A DNA stretch of 64,000 nucleotides from Rhodovulum sp. 12E13 (GCF_003340565.1 NZ_QPLK01000018.1:32728-96727), one strand, 5' to 3'. Positions 55,564 through 64,000 are shown, counted from the stretch's first letter. Notes: a model not told the origin generated them from the sequence alone. Made by a program: numbers and translations.

Positions 55564-57018
55564 ATGAAAAAGTCCATTACGTCATTGCTCGTCATCTCTC
55601 CCGACAAGGACTTGCAGGACACCGTTCGGGGCGCTCTTTCCGCCAGCGAATTCAGGATCACGAGCAAGGAGGAATCCTTCACGGCGCTCAACGGGTCGGC
55701 AGGGCCGCTGGCGCTCAGGCACGACCTGGTGCTGTTCGACACCGAAGACATCGGGGCCGAGGCCGAGACGGCGATCCATACGTTGAGCGAGAACCGGGCG
55801 CCCGGATCCGTGCTGATCGGTGTCGCGCGCTCCGACCTGCCGCTGACAAAGGTGCGCGAACTGCACCGGGCCGGCGTCGACGATATCCTGTTGCGCGACA
55901 CGCTCGACGGCGAGCTTGCAGTCGTCCTCGACGAATGGCGCATGCGCCGTGACGCCAGGTTGCCGGCGATCTGGGCGGGTGGCCCAGGCGAGGGAAAGGT
56001 AATCGCGGTGTCGAAGGCTCGTGGCGGCGTCGGTGCCTCGACCCTCGCCGTCAATCTCGCCGATGCCCTCCTCGACAAGCGCGGGTTCGTGAAGAAGGTG
56101 GCGCAAAACCGGGTGGCGAGCCGAACGCGCTCCGGCCCGCGCGCATGTCGAGCAGCGTTTCGCCGCCGCGCGATCGCTCGCCTCAAAGGCGATCCGGGCA
56201 ATCGCGAAAACCACCGTGACGGCCTTCGCTTCCTCAAACCTTCGGAGAAGAGGGGCCCGCTCAACCGCCCGCCCATCGTCGGCGATCTGCCGGCCTCCCT
56301 GAGGGCCGCCGGCGTACGGATGCCACCGGGGCTTTTCCTCGCGGGCTGCCTGGCTGCCTGCACCGTGGCAGCGGTGCTCGGCACGCAGGTTTACCGGCCG
56401 CCCGTCGCCGTTGCCCTGTCCTTCGCTGCCTTCATCGCCCTCCCCCTCGTCCTCTTGCGCGCGAACGAGCGCCGGCGCCGGGCCCGTCTGCTCAAGCAAC
56501 TGCCCGACGCGCTCGACCTGATGGCGCGCGGTCTGAAGGTGGGCCACCCGCTCAACGTCTCGCTGCAAAGCGTGGCCGACGAGATGCCCGACCCGATCGG
56601 GACCGAATTCGGTATCGTGGTCGATCAGATCACCTACGGCGACGAGTTGCCGGTGGCGGTGCGCGAACTGGCGGACCGGATCGACGAGGAAGACATCAGG
56701 TACATGTCGATCGCCATCGCCATGCAGCACGGCACGGGCGGCGACCTCGCCGAAGTGCTCAGCACCCTGTCGCGCGTTGTTCGGGCCCGGATGGCGCTGC
56801 GCCGAAAGGTGAAGGCGATTTCGTCGGAGGGCCGCATGACGGCCTACATCCTGTCGGCCCTGCCCTTTATGATCGCCGGCTTCATGATGTACGCGGAGCC
56901 CTCCTATTACCTCGACGTGACGGATGCGCCCCATTTCTGGCCGATCATGGGCGGCATCCTCGCTGCCGTGATCGCCAACGCCGTGATCCTGTTCCGGCTG
57001 GTCAATTTCAGAATCTGA
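55564..57018 (+). CDS. in-frame chimera of CpaE/TadZ N-terminus and TadB
   Basis: 484 residues, intact frame. Residues 1 to about 183 are the start of CpaE/TadZ: a receiver-like domain (SLLVISPDKDLQDTV, GVDDILLRDTLDGELAVVLD), then the deviant Walker A start VIAVSKARGGVGASTLAVNL. After LDKRGFVKKVAQNRVA the MinD-like ATPase is cut off. From about 195 on it is TadB: RRRAIARLKG, LRAAGVRMPPGLFLAG, then LLKQLPDALDLMARGLKVGH and AIAMQHGTGGDLAEVLSTLS. TadB lacks its first helix. The loss spans the rest of cpaE, any cpaF motor ATPase gene and the tadB 5' end. Very likely non-functional, though translated. Confidence 0.85.
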   Translation: MKKSITSLLVISPDKDLQDTVRGALSASEFRITSKEESFTALNGSAGPLALRHDLVLFDTEDIGAEAETAIHTLSENRAPGSVLIGVARSDLPLTKVRELHRAGVDDILLRDTLDGELAVVLDEWRMRRDARLPAIWAGGPGEGKVIAVSKARGGVGASTLAVNLADALLDKRGFVKKVAQNRVASRTRSGPRACRAAFRRRAIARLKGDPGNRENHRDGLRFLKPSEKRGPLNRPPIVGDLPASLRAAGVRMPPGLFLAGCLAACTVAAVLGTQVYRPPVAVALSFAAFIALPLVLLRANERRRRARLLKQLPDALDLMARGLKVGHPLNVSLQSVADEMPDPIGTEFGIVVDQITYGDELPVAVRELADRIDEEDIRYMSIAIAMQHGTGGDLAEVLSTLSRVVRARMALRRKVKAISSEGRMTAYILSALPFMIAGFMMYAEPSYYLDVTDAPHFWPIMGGILAAVIANAVILFRLVNFRI

Positions 57019-57029
57019 AGGAGGCGAGG

Positions 57030-58016
57030 ATGCCCGCGTTCGAACTCGACACCCTTGCGGAGCTGATGACCTCGCACGGTTTCCTCATTCTGGCGATAGG
57101 TGTCGGCGTCATGATGGCGGTCGTCGGGATCGGGCGGCAGCTCTCCGAAAAATCGGTGGCCGCCGAGCGCCTCGAGGCCATGCGCCGTCGCCGCACACTG
57201 CCGGTCACCGCCGGCAGCATCTTCGCCGCGACGCCCGCGCCGAAGGGGATGGCCGCGGCCCTCGTGCCAGAGGACGAGATGGAGCGGTTTCAGGTCGTCC
57301 AGGCCCTTGCGCGCGCGGGCTTCCGCGGGTCGCGGGCACTCTGGGGGTATTATCTGGTCCGCGTCGGCCTCGGTATCGGCCTGCCACTGTGCTTCATGCT
57401 TCTGATAGCCGTCGCCGGGTCATCCTACGCGCCCGACTGGCTCGCGCGATCGCTAGCGGGGATGAGCGGCGTCTCGATGATCCAATGGCTTTCCATTCTG
57501 GGCGGTGTGGGGTTCTTCGGCCCGTCGTTCTGGCTCGATTCCCGGATCCGCAGCCGCAGGCAGGCGATCGAGGATGCCTTTCCCAACATGCTGGATCTCC
57601 TCCAGGTGGGGGTCGAGGCGGGTATGGGGTTCGACCAGGCCTTCACGAAGGTCGCCCAGGAAATCCAGCTTGCGTCCCCGGAACTGGCCGAGGAGATGCT
57701 CATCATGCAAGGCGAGATCCAGGCCGGGCGAGACCGTGATAACGCCCTGTTCGGCATGGCCCGGCGAACGGGCATCGACGAGATGCTGTCGTTCGCCAAT
57801 GTGGTGATGCAATCGGCACGGTTCGGCACGCCGCTGGCGCAGGCCCTCACGACATACGCCAACGAGATGCGCTATGCCCGGGAGATGCGGGCGCAGGAAA
57901 AGGCCAACCAGCTGCCCGTCAAGATGTCGGCGGTGATGGCATCGCTCATGCTGCCCGCTCTGATCGCGCTCATCCTGACGCCGATCATCATTCGTTACAT
58001 GGCGACGTTCACCTGA
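57030..58016 (+). CDS. tadC: TadC pilus-assembly membrane protein
   Basis: 328 residues of the T2SF/GspF family. N-terminal helix (LILAIGVGVMMAVVGIG), cytosolic basic part, two central helices, then the conserved cytosolic block FPNMLDLLQVGVEAGMGFDQ with EMLIMQGEIQAGRDRDNALF, and a terminal helix (SLMLPALIALILTPIII). Platform protein partner of TadB in the Flp pilus machine. AAGGAGGCGAGG precedes the ATG, 11 bp after tadB. Frame intact. With tadB chimeric and no motor ATPase in view it is probably an orphan. Confidence 0.9.
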   Translation: MPAFELDTLAELMTSHGFLILAIGVGVMMAVVGIGRQLSEKSVAAERLEAMRRRRTLPVTAGSIFAATPAPKGMAAALVPEDEMERFQVVQALARAGFRGSRALWGYYLVRVGLGIGLPLCFMLLIAVAGSSYAPDWLARSLAGMSGVSMIQWLSILGGVGFFGPSFWLDSRIRSRRQAIEDAFPNMLDLLQVGVEAGMGFDQAFTKVAQEIQLASPELAEEMLIMQGEIQAGRDRDNALFGMARRTGIDEMLSFANVVMQSARFGTPLAQALTTYANEMRYAREMRAQEKANQLPVKMSAVMASLMLPALIALILTPIIIRYMATFT

Positions 58017-58154
58017 GTCGGGCGGCTCGTCTCTTTCTGGGAGCGATTCGGTCGCGCGGAGCGCCAGAGCGTGAACGAGCGAAACAATAGTTTCATTTTC
58101 AAGGGGCATTGCGATCCCCTGCCTTCAATCTGCCATGGTTCAGTCGCCGGACAT

Positions 58155-58171
58155 GGCAGGTGGAACCTGCC
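58155..58171. promoter_or_regulatory. 17-bp palindrome upstream of LuxR gene, site 1
   Basis: GGCAGGTGGAACCTGCC: perfect 7-bp arms around GGA. It has the shape of a dimer-binding operator, 190 bp upstream of the LuxR-type regulator's likely start. Confidence 0.4.
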
Positions 58172-58201
58172 GGTCGACCAGCCAGATCGCCCAACATAAT
58201 C

Positions 58202-58218
58202 AAGATATAGCATATCTT
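58202..58218. promoter_or_regulatory. 17-bp palindrome upstream of LuxR gene, site 2
   Basis: AAGATATAGCATATCTT: perfect 7-bp arms around AGC, same 7-3-7 geometry as site 1 but different sequence, 47 bp away. AT-rich, so it may overlap promoter elements. Confidence 0.4.
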
Positions 58219-58360
58219 CGCCGCTCGCCATCAATCTGTCGCCTTGGGGAGACGGCGGGCGGGTTCCGGCACCCGCGGGCGCCGTCTGTCGCACCCCGGG
58301 GCGCCCTGAATTCGTTGAGTTTTTGACACGTCCCTGTTACATTGTTCTCGGGATAGCAGC

Positions 58361-59293
58361 GTGGAGGTACGGGGGGTGCCTACTGGTTTTGTGGTGTCCG
58401 GCGGCATGCCCGGGCACAAGGGCAGGCTTGCGAGTTTGGGGGCGTCCGGGCCGCATGTCGATGTAGAGATCGCGGAGCTTTCCATTACTGGCGTGCTTCG
58501 AATGGCTCAATGGAGCCATGGAAAGGTCGAGCTGGAAACCGCCCTTGGAGCAACTGCCGAACTCTTCGGGGCGATGCGCTGTTCATTGGTTACGGTCCAT
58601 CTCGCTAGCATGGCGAGCGAAATCGCCGGAACCGAAACCTGCAGTTTCACTTCGACAAAATCGGATCGAGTCGCGGCGTTCGGTGCTGGCGTTCTTCGCG
58701 CAGATCTCCGCCGCATTGAGCCCGGCGATTATCAATTTCTCAGCCGCATGGGGCAGCTACCCTACCGGCTGAGCGGCGGCATCGACACGGACCTGGCCGC
58801 CTTGGGCGTCGAGGACGCTCTCTTCATCTGCGTCGGAAAGCGCCGTGGCATCGTGGAGTTGCTGGAGCTGTTGTACGATCGGCGCCCTGACAGCGAGGGT
58901 CGGCGGATTGTTGCGTGGATAGCACCGAAATTGCTGAAGGCATACCAGCTCGGAAAGTCGGCGCGGGTCGACGCGGAAATATCCAGCAGGGAGCGTGAGG
59001 TTGCCGCCCATGCCGAGCAGGCCAAGAGCTTGCCGGGCAGGAACATCCTCGATTACGACAATCCCTCGATGCTGACGAGGAGCGAGTGGCGTGTCTGCGA
59101 ACTTGCCTCGCGCGGGCTTACGGCCAAGTCGATCGCACACGAACTGGGCGTCACGAGCAACACCGTTCGCAGCCATTTGCGCAGCATATACTCCAAGACG
59201 GACATCGGCGGCTTCCACGAGCTCGTCTACACGCTCATGGCCACACAAGACAAAGCAGAGTGGCCGGCTGGCACCGGAACCTGCGGAAGCTGA
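58361..59293 (+). CDS. LuxR-family transcriptional regulator
   Basis: About 310 residues from GTG 58361; GTG 58376 or ATG 58406 are possible starts and I cannot decide between them. The C-terminal HTH (about residues 238-300) is clear: LTRSEWRVCELASRGLTAKS, IAHELGVTSNTVRSHLRSIY. The N-terminal part has no recognisable autoinducer-binding or receiver domain. No kinase or synthase gene is nearby. Base composition is less G+C-rich than core genes. It follows the pilus genes on the same strand, so may once have controlled them (inference). Two palindromes lie upstream. Confidence 0.82.
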   Translation: MEVRGVPTGFVVSGGMPGHKGRLASLGASGPHVDVEIAELSITGVLRMAQWSHGKVELETALGATAELFGAMRCSLVTVHLASMASEIAGTETCSFTSTKSDRVAAFGAGVLRADLRRIEPGDYQFLSRMGQLPYRLSGGIDTDLAALGVEDALFICVGKRRGIVELLELLYDRRPDSEGRRIVAWIAPKLLKAYQLGKSARVDAEISSREREVAAHAEQAKSLPGRNILDYDNPSMLTRSEWRVCELASRGLTAKSIAHELGVTSNTVRSHLRSIYSKTDIGGFHELVYTLMATQDKAEWPAGTGTCGS

Positions 59294-59458
59294 AGGCGCG
59301 CCAAGCAGTCACTTGGAGGCGAACAAGGCGCACAGCCTTCACCTATGCCCCGTACGGATTGCGCGCGGCAATTCTAAACCCGAGATTATCGGTCGTGTCC
59401 GGGGAGGGCAATAACCTGCTCAGCCCGAAGCGCCGATCGGTCCAAGGTGCCGGCTTCA

Positions 59459-59535
59459 TGGCGACCCCGGGAGGACTCGAACCCCCGACCTGATGATTAG
59501 AAGTCACCTGCTCTATCCAGCTGAGCTACGGGGCC
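59459..59535 (-). tRNA. tRNA-Arg, anticodon TCT
   Basis: 77 nt including encoded CCA. Acceptor GGCCCCG pairs with CGGGGTC. The D arm GCTC...GAGC, the anticodon loop CTTCTAA (anticodon UCU, reads AGA) in a GGTGA/TCATC stem with one G-T pair, and the T loop GTTCGAGTC are present. The 3' end faces the LuxR/pilus region. Second Arg tRNA of the window, sharing most of the acceptor and T-arm sequence with the one at 3084. Confidence 0.96.
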
Positions 59536-59619
59536 GCGCCCCTCACGCTCTAGCCAGCGCGCGCGGCCGGCGCAATGGCGACGATGGCCCCGGGAAAGCG
59601 GAAGCAACGGCAGACCCGC

Positions 59620-59931
59620 TCAGTGCGTCCAGGACCCCCGGCGGTTGGTCGCGAAGTTCTCTCCGTAGCCACGGGGGCGGATGTTGGGCTTGCGTCGATG
59701 CGGCTCCTGCACCACGGCCTCGATCCCGTGGGCGCGCGCGTAGTCGAGCGCGGCCTCCTTGGTGTCGAAACGCAAGCGCACCTGCGAGCGCATGTCGCCC
59801 GACGACGTCCAACCCATGAGCGGGTCGAGCTCGCGTTTCTCCGCCGGGGCGAACTCGAGCACCCACTTCTGCACGTTGGCCGTGCCCGACTGGGTAGCCG
59901 TCTTCGAGGGCTTGTAGATCCGTGCGCGCAT
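59620..59931 (-). CDS. complex I NDUFS4-like subunit (ETC complex I family)
   Basis: 103 residues. [39 protein letters not shown] and [21 protein letters not shown] match the 'ETC complex I subunit conserved region', the bacterial relative of mitochondrial NDUFS4, an accessory subunit found in alphaproteobacterial complex I. ATG at 59931 is chosen because GGAGGAGCGG lies directly upstream; a GTG at 59946 is in frame. It diverges from uvrB. Confidence 0.9.
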   Translation of the reverse strand: MRARIYKPSKTATQSGTANVQKWVLEFAPAEKRELDPLMGWTSSGDMRSQVRLRFDTKEAALDYARAHGIEAVVQEPHRRKPNIRPRGYGENFATNRRGSWTH

Positions 59932-60121
59932 CCGCTCCTCCGTCACTCATCGCTGAATAAGGGCGAAGAGGGCGGCGCATCAAGGTGTCACGAGCGCCGC
60001 ACCGCGCGTGTGCCTGTCCCCGAGGCCACCTCTGCGCGGCGGAAGCGTCCCGGACCGGCCACGCCATACGGCTTGCAATGCGCCGCGCAGGCCGCACATT
60101 CCAGCCAAGGAGGTGCGCCCG

Positions 60122-62323
60122 ATGCACAACAACTCGCCCGAAGACATGCCCGTGCTCGCCCATGCCGCGCCCGACGTGGCGGCGCGCGAAAAGCTGGAGG
60201 GCGGCAAGCGGTTCGTCATGCATACCGAGTTCGCCCCCGCGGGCGACCAGCCCACCGCCATCGCCGAGCTGAGCGCGGGGGTGACCGACGGCGAGCGCGA
60301 CCAGGTGCTGCTGGGCGCCACGGGCACCGGCAAGACCTACACCATGGCCAGGGTCATCGAGGAGACGCAGCGCCCCGCCATCATCCTCGCCCCCAACAAG
60401 ACGCTCGCGGCCCAGCTCTACGGCGAGTTCAAGGGGTTCTTTCCTGAAAACGCGGTCGAGTATTTCGTCTCGTATTACGACTATTACCAGCCCGAGGCCT
60501 ACGTGCCGCGCTCCGACACGTATATCGAGAAGGAAAGCCAGATCAACGAGCAGATCGACCGGATGCGCCACTCGGCCACCCGGGCGTTGCTGGAACGCGA
60601 CGACGTGATCATCGTCGCCTCGGTCTCGTGCATCTACGGCATCGGCAGCGTCGAGACCTACGGGGCGATGACGCAGGACCTGTTCACGGGGAAAGACTAC
60701 GACCAGCGCAAGATCATGGCCGACCTGATCGCCCAGCAATACCGGCGCAACGATCAGGCGTTCCAGCGCGGCAGCTTCCGCGTGCGCGGCGACGTGCTGG
60801 AAATCTGGCCCGCCCACCTCGAGGATCGCGCCTGGCGGCTGTCGTTCTTCGGCGAGGAGCTGGAGGCGATCACCGAGTTCGACCCGCTGACCGGAGAGAA
60901 GACCGGCAGTTTCGAGCGCGTGCGCATCTACGCCAATTCGCACTACGTCACGCCGCGGCCGACGCTTCAGCAGGCCGCGAGGCAGATCAAGGTGGAACTG
61001 GCGCAGCGCCTGAAACAGCTCGAGGACGAGGGCAAGCTGCTCGAGGCGCAGCGGCTGGAGCAGCGCACCAATTTCGACCTCGAGATGCTCGAGGCCACCG
61101 GCTCCTGCAACGGGATCGAGAATTATTCGCGCTATCTGACCGGCCGCGCGCCAGGCGAGCCGCCGCCGACGCTGTTCGAATTCATCCCCGACAATGCCCT
61201 CGTCTTCGCCGACGAATCCCACGTCTCCGTTCCCCAGATCGGCGGCATGTATCGCGGCGACTACCGGCGCAAGTTCACGCTGGCCGAGCACGGCTTCCGC
61301 CTGCCCTCCTGCATGGACAACCGCCCCCTCAAGTTCGAGGAATGGGACGCGATGCGCCCCCAGTCGATCTTCGTCTCGGCCACCCCGGGCAGTTGGGAGC
61401 TGGAGCAGACCGGCGGCGTCTTCACCGAGCAGGTGATCCGCCCCACCGGCCTTCTCGACCCGCAGGTCGAGATCCGGCCCGTCGAGATGCAGGTCGACGA
61501 CCTGCTCGACGAGATCCGCCACGTCACGCAGAAGGGCTTCCGCACGCTCTGCACCACGCTCACCAAGCGCATGGCCGAGGACCTGACCGACTACCTGCAC
61601 GAGCAGGGCGTCAAGGTGCGCTACATGCATTCCGACATCGACACGATCGAGCGCATCGAGATCCTGCGCGACTTGCGCCTTGGCGCGTTCGACGTGCTGG
61701 TGGGCATCAACCTGCTGCGCGAGGGGCTCGACATCCCCGAATGCGGGCTGGTGGCGATCCTCGATGCCGACAAGGAGGGGTTCCTGCGCTCCGAGACCTC
61801 GCTGATCCAGACCATCGGGCGGGCGGCGCGCAACGCCGAGGGCCGCGTCATCATGTATGCCGACCGCATCACCGGCTCGATGGAGCGCGCCCTGCGCGAG
61901 ACCGACCGCCGCCGCGCCAAGCAGATCGCCTACAACGAGGAACACGGGATCACCCCCGCGACGATCCGGAAGAACGTCGAGGACATCCTTGCAGGATTGT
62001 ATCAGGGCGACGTCGACATGAACCGGGTGACGGCCAAGGTCGACAAGCCCCTGCACGGCGCCAACCTCGAGGCGCATCTCGACGGGCTGCGGACGGACAT
62101 GCGCAAGGCCGCCGAGAACCTCGAATTCGAGGAAGCCGCCCGCCTGCGCGACGAGATCAAGCGGCTGGAGGCGGTCGACCTCGCCGTGTCCGACGACCCG
62201 CTGGCCCGCCAGTCCGCCGTGCAGGAGGCGGTGGAGTCGGCCAATACCGCCTCGGGCCGGTCGACGGCGGGACGGGCCGGGCAGCGTGGGGGGAACAAGA
62301 AGCGGCGGAAGGGCAACAGGTAG
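60122..62323 (+). CDS. uvrB: excinuclease ABC subunit UvrB
   Basis: 733 residues. Walker A GATGTGKT at 65-72, the DNA-clamping beta-hairpin in [24 protein letters not shown]-type DESH motif ([11 protein letters not shown]), helicase motif VI in [15 protein letters not shown], and the C-terminal UVR motif in [18 protein letters not shown] that contacts UvrC. Damage verification step of nucleotide excision repair. AAGGAGGTGC precedes the ATG. The lysine/arginine-rich tail ([11 protein letters not shown]) is unstructured. No SOS box was recognised upstream. Confidence 0.97.
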   Translation: MHNNSPEDMPVLAHAAPDVAAREKLEGGKRFVMHTEFAPAGDQPTAIAELSAGVTDGERDQVLLGATGTGKTYTMARVIEETQRPAIILAPNKTLAAQLYGEFKGFFPENAVEYFVSYYDYYQPEAYVPRSDTYIEKESQINEQIDRMRHSATRALLERDDVIIVASVSCIYGIGSVETYGAMTQDLFTGKDYDQRKIMADLIAQQYRRNDQAFQRGSFRVRGDVLEIWPAHLEDRAWRLSFFGEELEAITEFDPLTGEKTGSFERVRIYANSHYVTPRPTLQQAARQIKVELAQRLKQLEDEGKLLEAQRLEQRTNFDLEMLEATGSCNGIENYSRYLTGRAPGEPPPTLFEFIPDNALVFADESHVSVPQIGGMYRGDYRRKFTLAEHGFRLPSCMDNRPLKFEEWDAMRPQSIFVSATPGSWELEQTGGVFTEQVIRPTGLLDPQVEIRPVEMQVDDLLDEIRHVTQKGFRTLCTTLTKRMAEDLTDYLHEQGVKVRYMHSDIDTIERIEILRDLRLGAFDVLVGINLLREGLDIPECGLVAILDADKEGFLRSETSLIQTIGRAARNAEGRVIMYADRITGSMERALRETDRRRAKQIAYNEEHGITPATIRKNVEDILAGLYQGDVDMNRVTAKVDKPLHGANLEAHLDGLRTDMRKAAENLEFEEAARLRDEIKRLEAVDLAVSDDPLARQSAVQEAVESANTASGRSTAGRAGQRGGNKKRRKGNR

Positions 62324-62417
62324 CAGCCGTCAGTCAGAGCATCTTAACGCTTGATCGCAACTATGCTTTCTTGACAAGTCAGCTGTTTACCGTGGGTTGC
62401 TTGCCGTAAGGGCGAAA

Positions 62418-63317
62418 ATGGCCATAATAGATCTTTCTGAGTTTCGAGACTCCGATGGGTTCGTTCTGAACTACGGAGGAAGGCCTCATGAGGTTAACGT
62501 ATATACGTTCGCCCATTCCCTCGTTGCCTTTACCGATGCGTATAGAGAGATCGCGTCCCAGGTTCATCCTGAGTTGGCTGTGGAGCTTAGCTTGCAGGCG
62601 GTTGGGCCTGGAAGCTTTAGGGGCAAAGTCAAATCACAACTATCGGGCCTAAAGGGGCTCTTTTCAAAAGCTGCTGAGTTGACTGTTTTGCCATTACTGG
62701 TGGCTTTCTTCTACGACAACTATGTCGACCAAGATGGCCTTGAGATTTCAACAACTGATGACACTGTGATCATCCAGCGTGGGCGAGATAAGATCATCAT
62801 TCCTCGCTCTGCTTACCAGCAACAGAAAGAGCTGCCTCGCCCGGAGCGGGTGCATCAACATATGTCAAGGGCGATTGAGGCTATCGAAGACGACGACAGC
62901 GTCGAGAGCTTCGGCTTAGTTAAACACATAGACGATCCGGATCCAATTGTCGATCTGCCGAGGAGGGACTGGAATAGAATTAGGGAGTATGGACTTACGG
63001 CAGCTGCCGGTCCGCGTGACAGAGTTGTCGAGGAAGAAGTGGAGCTAGTGATACTTAAGGCGATTTTTTCAAGGCAGCGGCGGAAGTGGGAGTTCGTCTG
63101 GCGGGGCGTGAAGATTTCGGCATACATTGAGGACCCTGCCTTTATTGCTGGACTGCTGGGCCGGCAGTTTTCAATTGGCAATGGGGACGCCATAAAGTGC
63201 ACTATGGAAATACATCAGAGCTGGTCCGAAGATGAGGGGGTATGGCTTAACACCGGGTATGTAGTGAAAGATGTGACTGAGTTCATTTCCCAAGGCCGAA
63301 CTGATGATCTGCTATGA
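62418..63317 (+). CDS. orphan hypothetical protein of low G+C, likely acquired
   Basis: 299 residues, function not recognised. Visible parts: N-terminal soluble segment with YTFAHSLVAFTDAYREIASQ, then an AVGPGSFRGKVKSQLSG block, one hydrophobic stretch around residues 89-101 (LTVLPLLVAFFYD), a beta-rich part with DDTVIIQRGRDKIIIPRSAY and an acidic C-terminal half (VVEEEVELVILKAIFS, KWEFVWRGVKISAYIEDPAF). Base and codon use is far more A/T-rich than uvrB and ridA on either side, which points to horizontal origin. No mobility gene is adjacent. A TTG at 62397 is in frame but ATG 62418 gives the cleaner start. Confidence 0.75.
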   Translation: MAIIDLSEFRDSDGFVLNYGGRPHEVNVYTFAHSLVAFTDAYREIASQVHPELAVELSLQAVGPGSFRGKVKSQLSGLKGLFSKAAELTVLPLLVAFFYDNYVDQDGLEISTTDDTVIIQRGRDKIIIPRSAYQQQKELPRPERVHQHMSRAIEAIEDDDSVESFGLVKHIDDPDPIVDLPRRDWNRIREYGLTAAAGPRDRVVEEEVELVILKAIFSRQRRKWEFVWRGVKISAYIEDPAFIAGLLGRQFSIGNGDAIKCTMEIHQSWSEDEGVWLNTGYVVKDVTEFISQGRTDDLL

Positions 63318-63347
63318 TGATGATCCACGCTCACTACTGCTATTGAT

Positions 63348-63737
63348 ATGCCCGACTTCCACCTCTTCGCCAGCGGCCCCCGGCCCGTCGCGCCGTTCTC
63401 GCATGCGGTCGAGAGCGACGGGTGGGTTATCCTGACCGGGCAGATGCCGACCGACCCGGCCGCGCCCGACGCGCCCCTGCCCGAGGGGATCGAGGCGCAG
63501 ACGATCCGGGTGATGCGGAACCTCGAGCTGATCCTCGGCGAGATGGGGCTGGATCTGTCCCACCTCGTCCAGTGCCGGTGCTACCTGACCCAGTTCGAGC
63601 GCGACTACGGCGCCTTCAACGCGACCTACCAGACGTTCTTCCCCGCCGATCGCCGCCCCGCCCGCACCACCGTGGGCGTCACCGCGCTGGCCGTGGGCGC
63701 GCTGGTCGAGATCGACGGCATCGCCCGCCGGCCATGA
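63348..63737 (+). CDS. RidA-family protein
   Basis: 129 residues. RidA/YjgF fold with APFSHAVESDGWVILTGQMP at residues 15-34, and ARTTVGVTALAVGALVEIDGIA near the end, which holds the arginine that binds the substrate carboxylate. RidA deaminates reactive enamine/imine intermediates made by PLP enzymes. The N-terminus (HLFASGPRPVAPF) differs from archetypal RidA (SYSQA), so it may belong to a related subgroup with another substrate. Normal high-G+C codon use returns here. Confidence 0.88.
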   Translation: MPDFHLFASGPRPVAPFSHAVESDGWVILTGQMPTDPAAPDAPLPEGIEAQTIRVMRNLELILGEMGLDLSHLVQCRCYLTQFERDYGAFNATYQTFFPADRRPARTTVGVTALAVGALVEIDGIARRP

Positions 63738-64000
63738 TCCCGGCGCAGGGGGCCTGCCCGACACGCGCCCCCCGCCTTCACGCGCCCCCCGCCCTCACGC
63801 GCCCTTCGCACGGTCGGCTCGCCGGTCGCGGCCGGGCGTCGGGGCCGCCCCGCGTCGCGCGGCGACCGGCGCGCCGAAGTTCGACAGTTGATCCGATAAG
63901 CGATTGATATTGTTGGCGGGGAGTTCGCGTTTTTGTGACGACAAGGTGCGTCAGGCGGGTTTCGGCAGGCTCAATGCTTCGAACAGGTCGAGTTGCTCCG
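63738..64000. other. window end, no confirmed gene
   Basis: 263 bp. The first half is G+C-rich without coding character. From about 63885 the composition turns AT-richer. On the minus strand the last 50 bases read EQLDLFEALSLPKPA before TGA at 63951-63953, which could be the 3' end of a gene lying beyond the window; too short to identify. Confidence 0.3.

Larger units (their letters stand above)
58017..58360. other. 344-bp gap between tadC and the LuxR gene
   Basis: AT-richer than its surroundings. It has two 17-bp palindromes (listed) and a long G+C-rich hairpin at 58250-58287 (AGACGGCG...GCGCCGTCT with a second paired block), not followed by T residues. No Flp pilin or other short ORF of coding character was found in it. 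Confidence 0.5.

Noticed and set aside
58250..58287. Strong G+C-rich hairpin considered as a terminator.
   Set aside because: Neither strand has a T run after it, so intrinsic termination is not supported.

Overview
The window is 64 kb of GC-rich chromosome from an alphaproteobacterium, most likely Rhodobacterales (Rhodobacter/Roseobacter group). This is inferred from family signatures: a Rhodobacter-type porin, a VPLPA-CTERM secreted protein, a class I lysyl-tRNA synthetase, a DUF3576 lipoprotein, DUF1127 genes, and the orders leuS-lptE-holA, infA-maf-RNase E/G-yacG and ruvCAB. Genes are tightly packed, and many neighbours overlap by ATGA or GTGA, implying translational coupling.

Layout. 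1-2.7 kb: two Mrp/NuoN-type antiporter subunits, the first cut by the window edge. 2.7-4.2 kb: a transposase remnant, tRNA-Arg(CCT) and an unknown gene split by an in-frame UGA. 4.4-5.4 kb: a LacI-type regulator. 5.5-10.6 kb: GT2, LAB_N protein, GT39, UDP-glucuronate 4-epimerase and UDP-glucose dehydrogenase, together suggesting decoration of lipid A or another envelope glycan with uronic acid. 10.7-16.7 kb: a membrane protein with a truncated paralogue, holA, lptE, leuS and a lipoprotein. 16.9-25.5 kb: porin, TPR sulfotransferase, YggS, L,D-transpeptidase, ribA, a response regulator, class I lysS and the VPLPA-CTERM protein. 25.5-31.1 kb: CHAD protein, DUF4864, DUF427, then a ureide operon (PuuE-UraD fusion, ureidoglycine aminohydrolase, AllA, LysR). 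31.5-37.8 kb: rhodanese, ABM, Usp, CMD and PNPOx proteins, then yacG, RNase E/G, maf, infA, a nitrilase-like hydrolase and a GNAT. 38-41.5 kb: a two-gene TAXI-TRAP transporter. 41.6-45.5 kb: ruvCAB and a conserved unknown between two DUF1127 genes. 45.7-49.2 kb: panE, an oxalate-CoA-ligase-like enzyme and a DsrE-like protein.

49.2-58 kb is the most unusual part. It holds a cydA-like 5' remnant under an FNR-type box, an orphan Clp-like AAA+ ATPase with a degenerate N-terminal AAA module, and a visibly broken Tad/Flp pilus locus. The pilus locus shows 3' ends of cpaA and cpaB abutting tail to tail, a TadG gene with an amber stop, two intact TadE-like genes, an in-frame CpaE::TadB chimera and an intact TadC. 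No secretin, motor ATPase or pilin is visible. A LuxR-type regulator follows, with two 17-bp palindromes upstream, then tRNA-Arg(TCT).

59.6-64 kb: NDUFS4-like complex I subunit, uvrB, an AT-richer orphan gene of unknown function (likely acquired), ridA and a possible gene end at the window edge. No CRISPR array, rRNA or intact insertion sequence was found. No clearly new system is demonstrated; the best candidates are the orphan ATPase, the orphan gene after uvrB and the scarred pilus locus.
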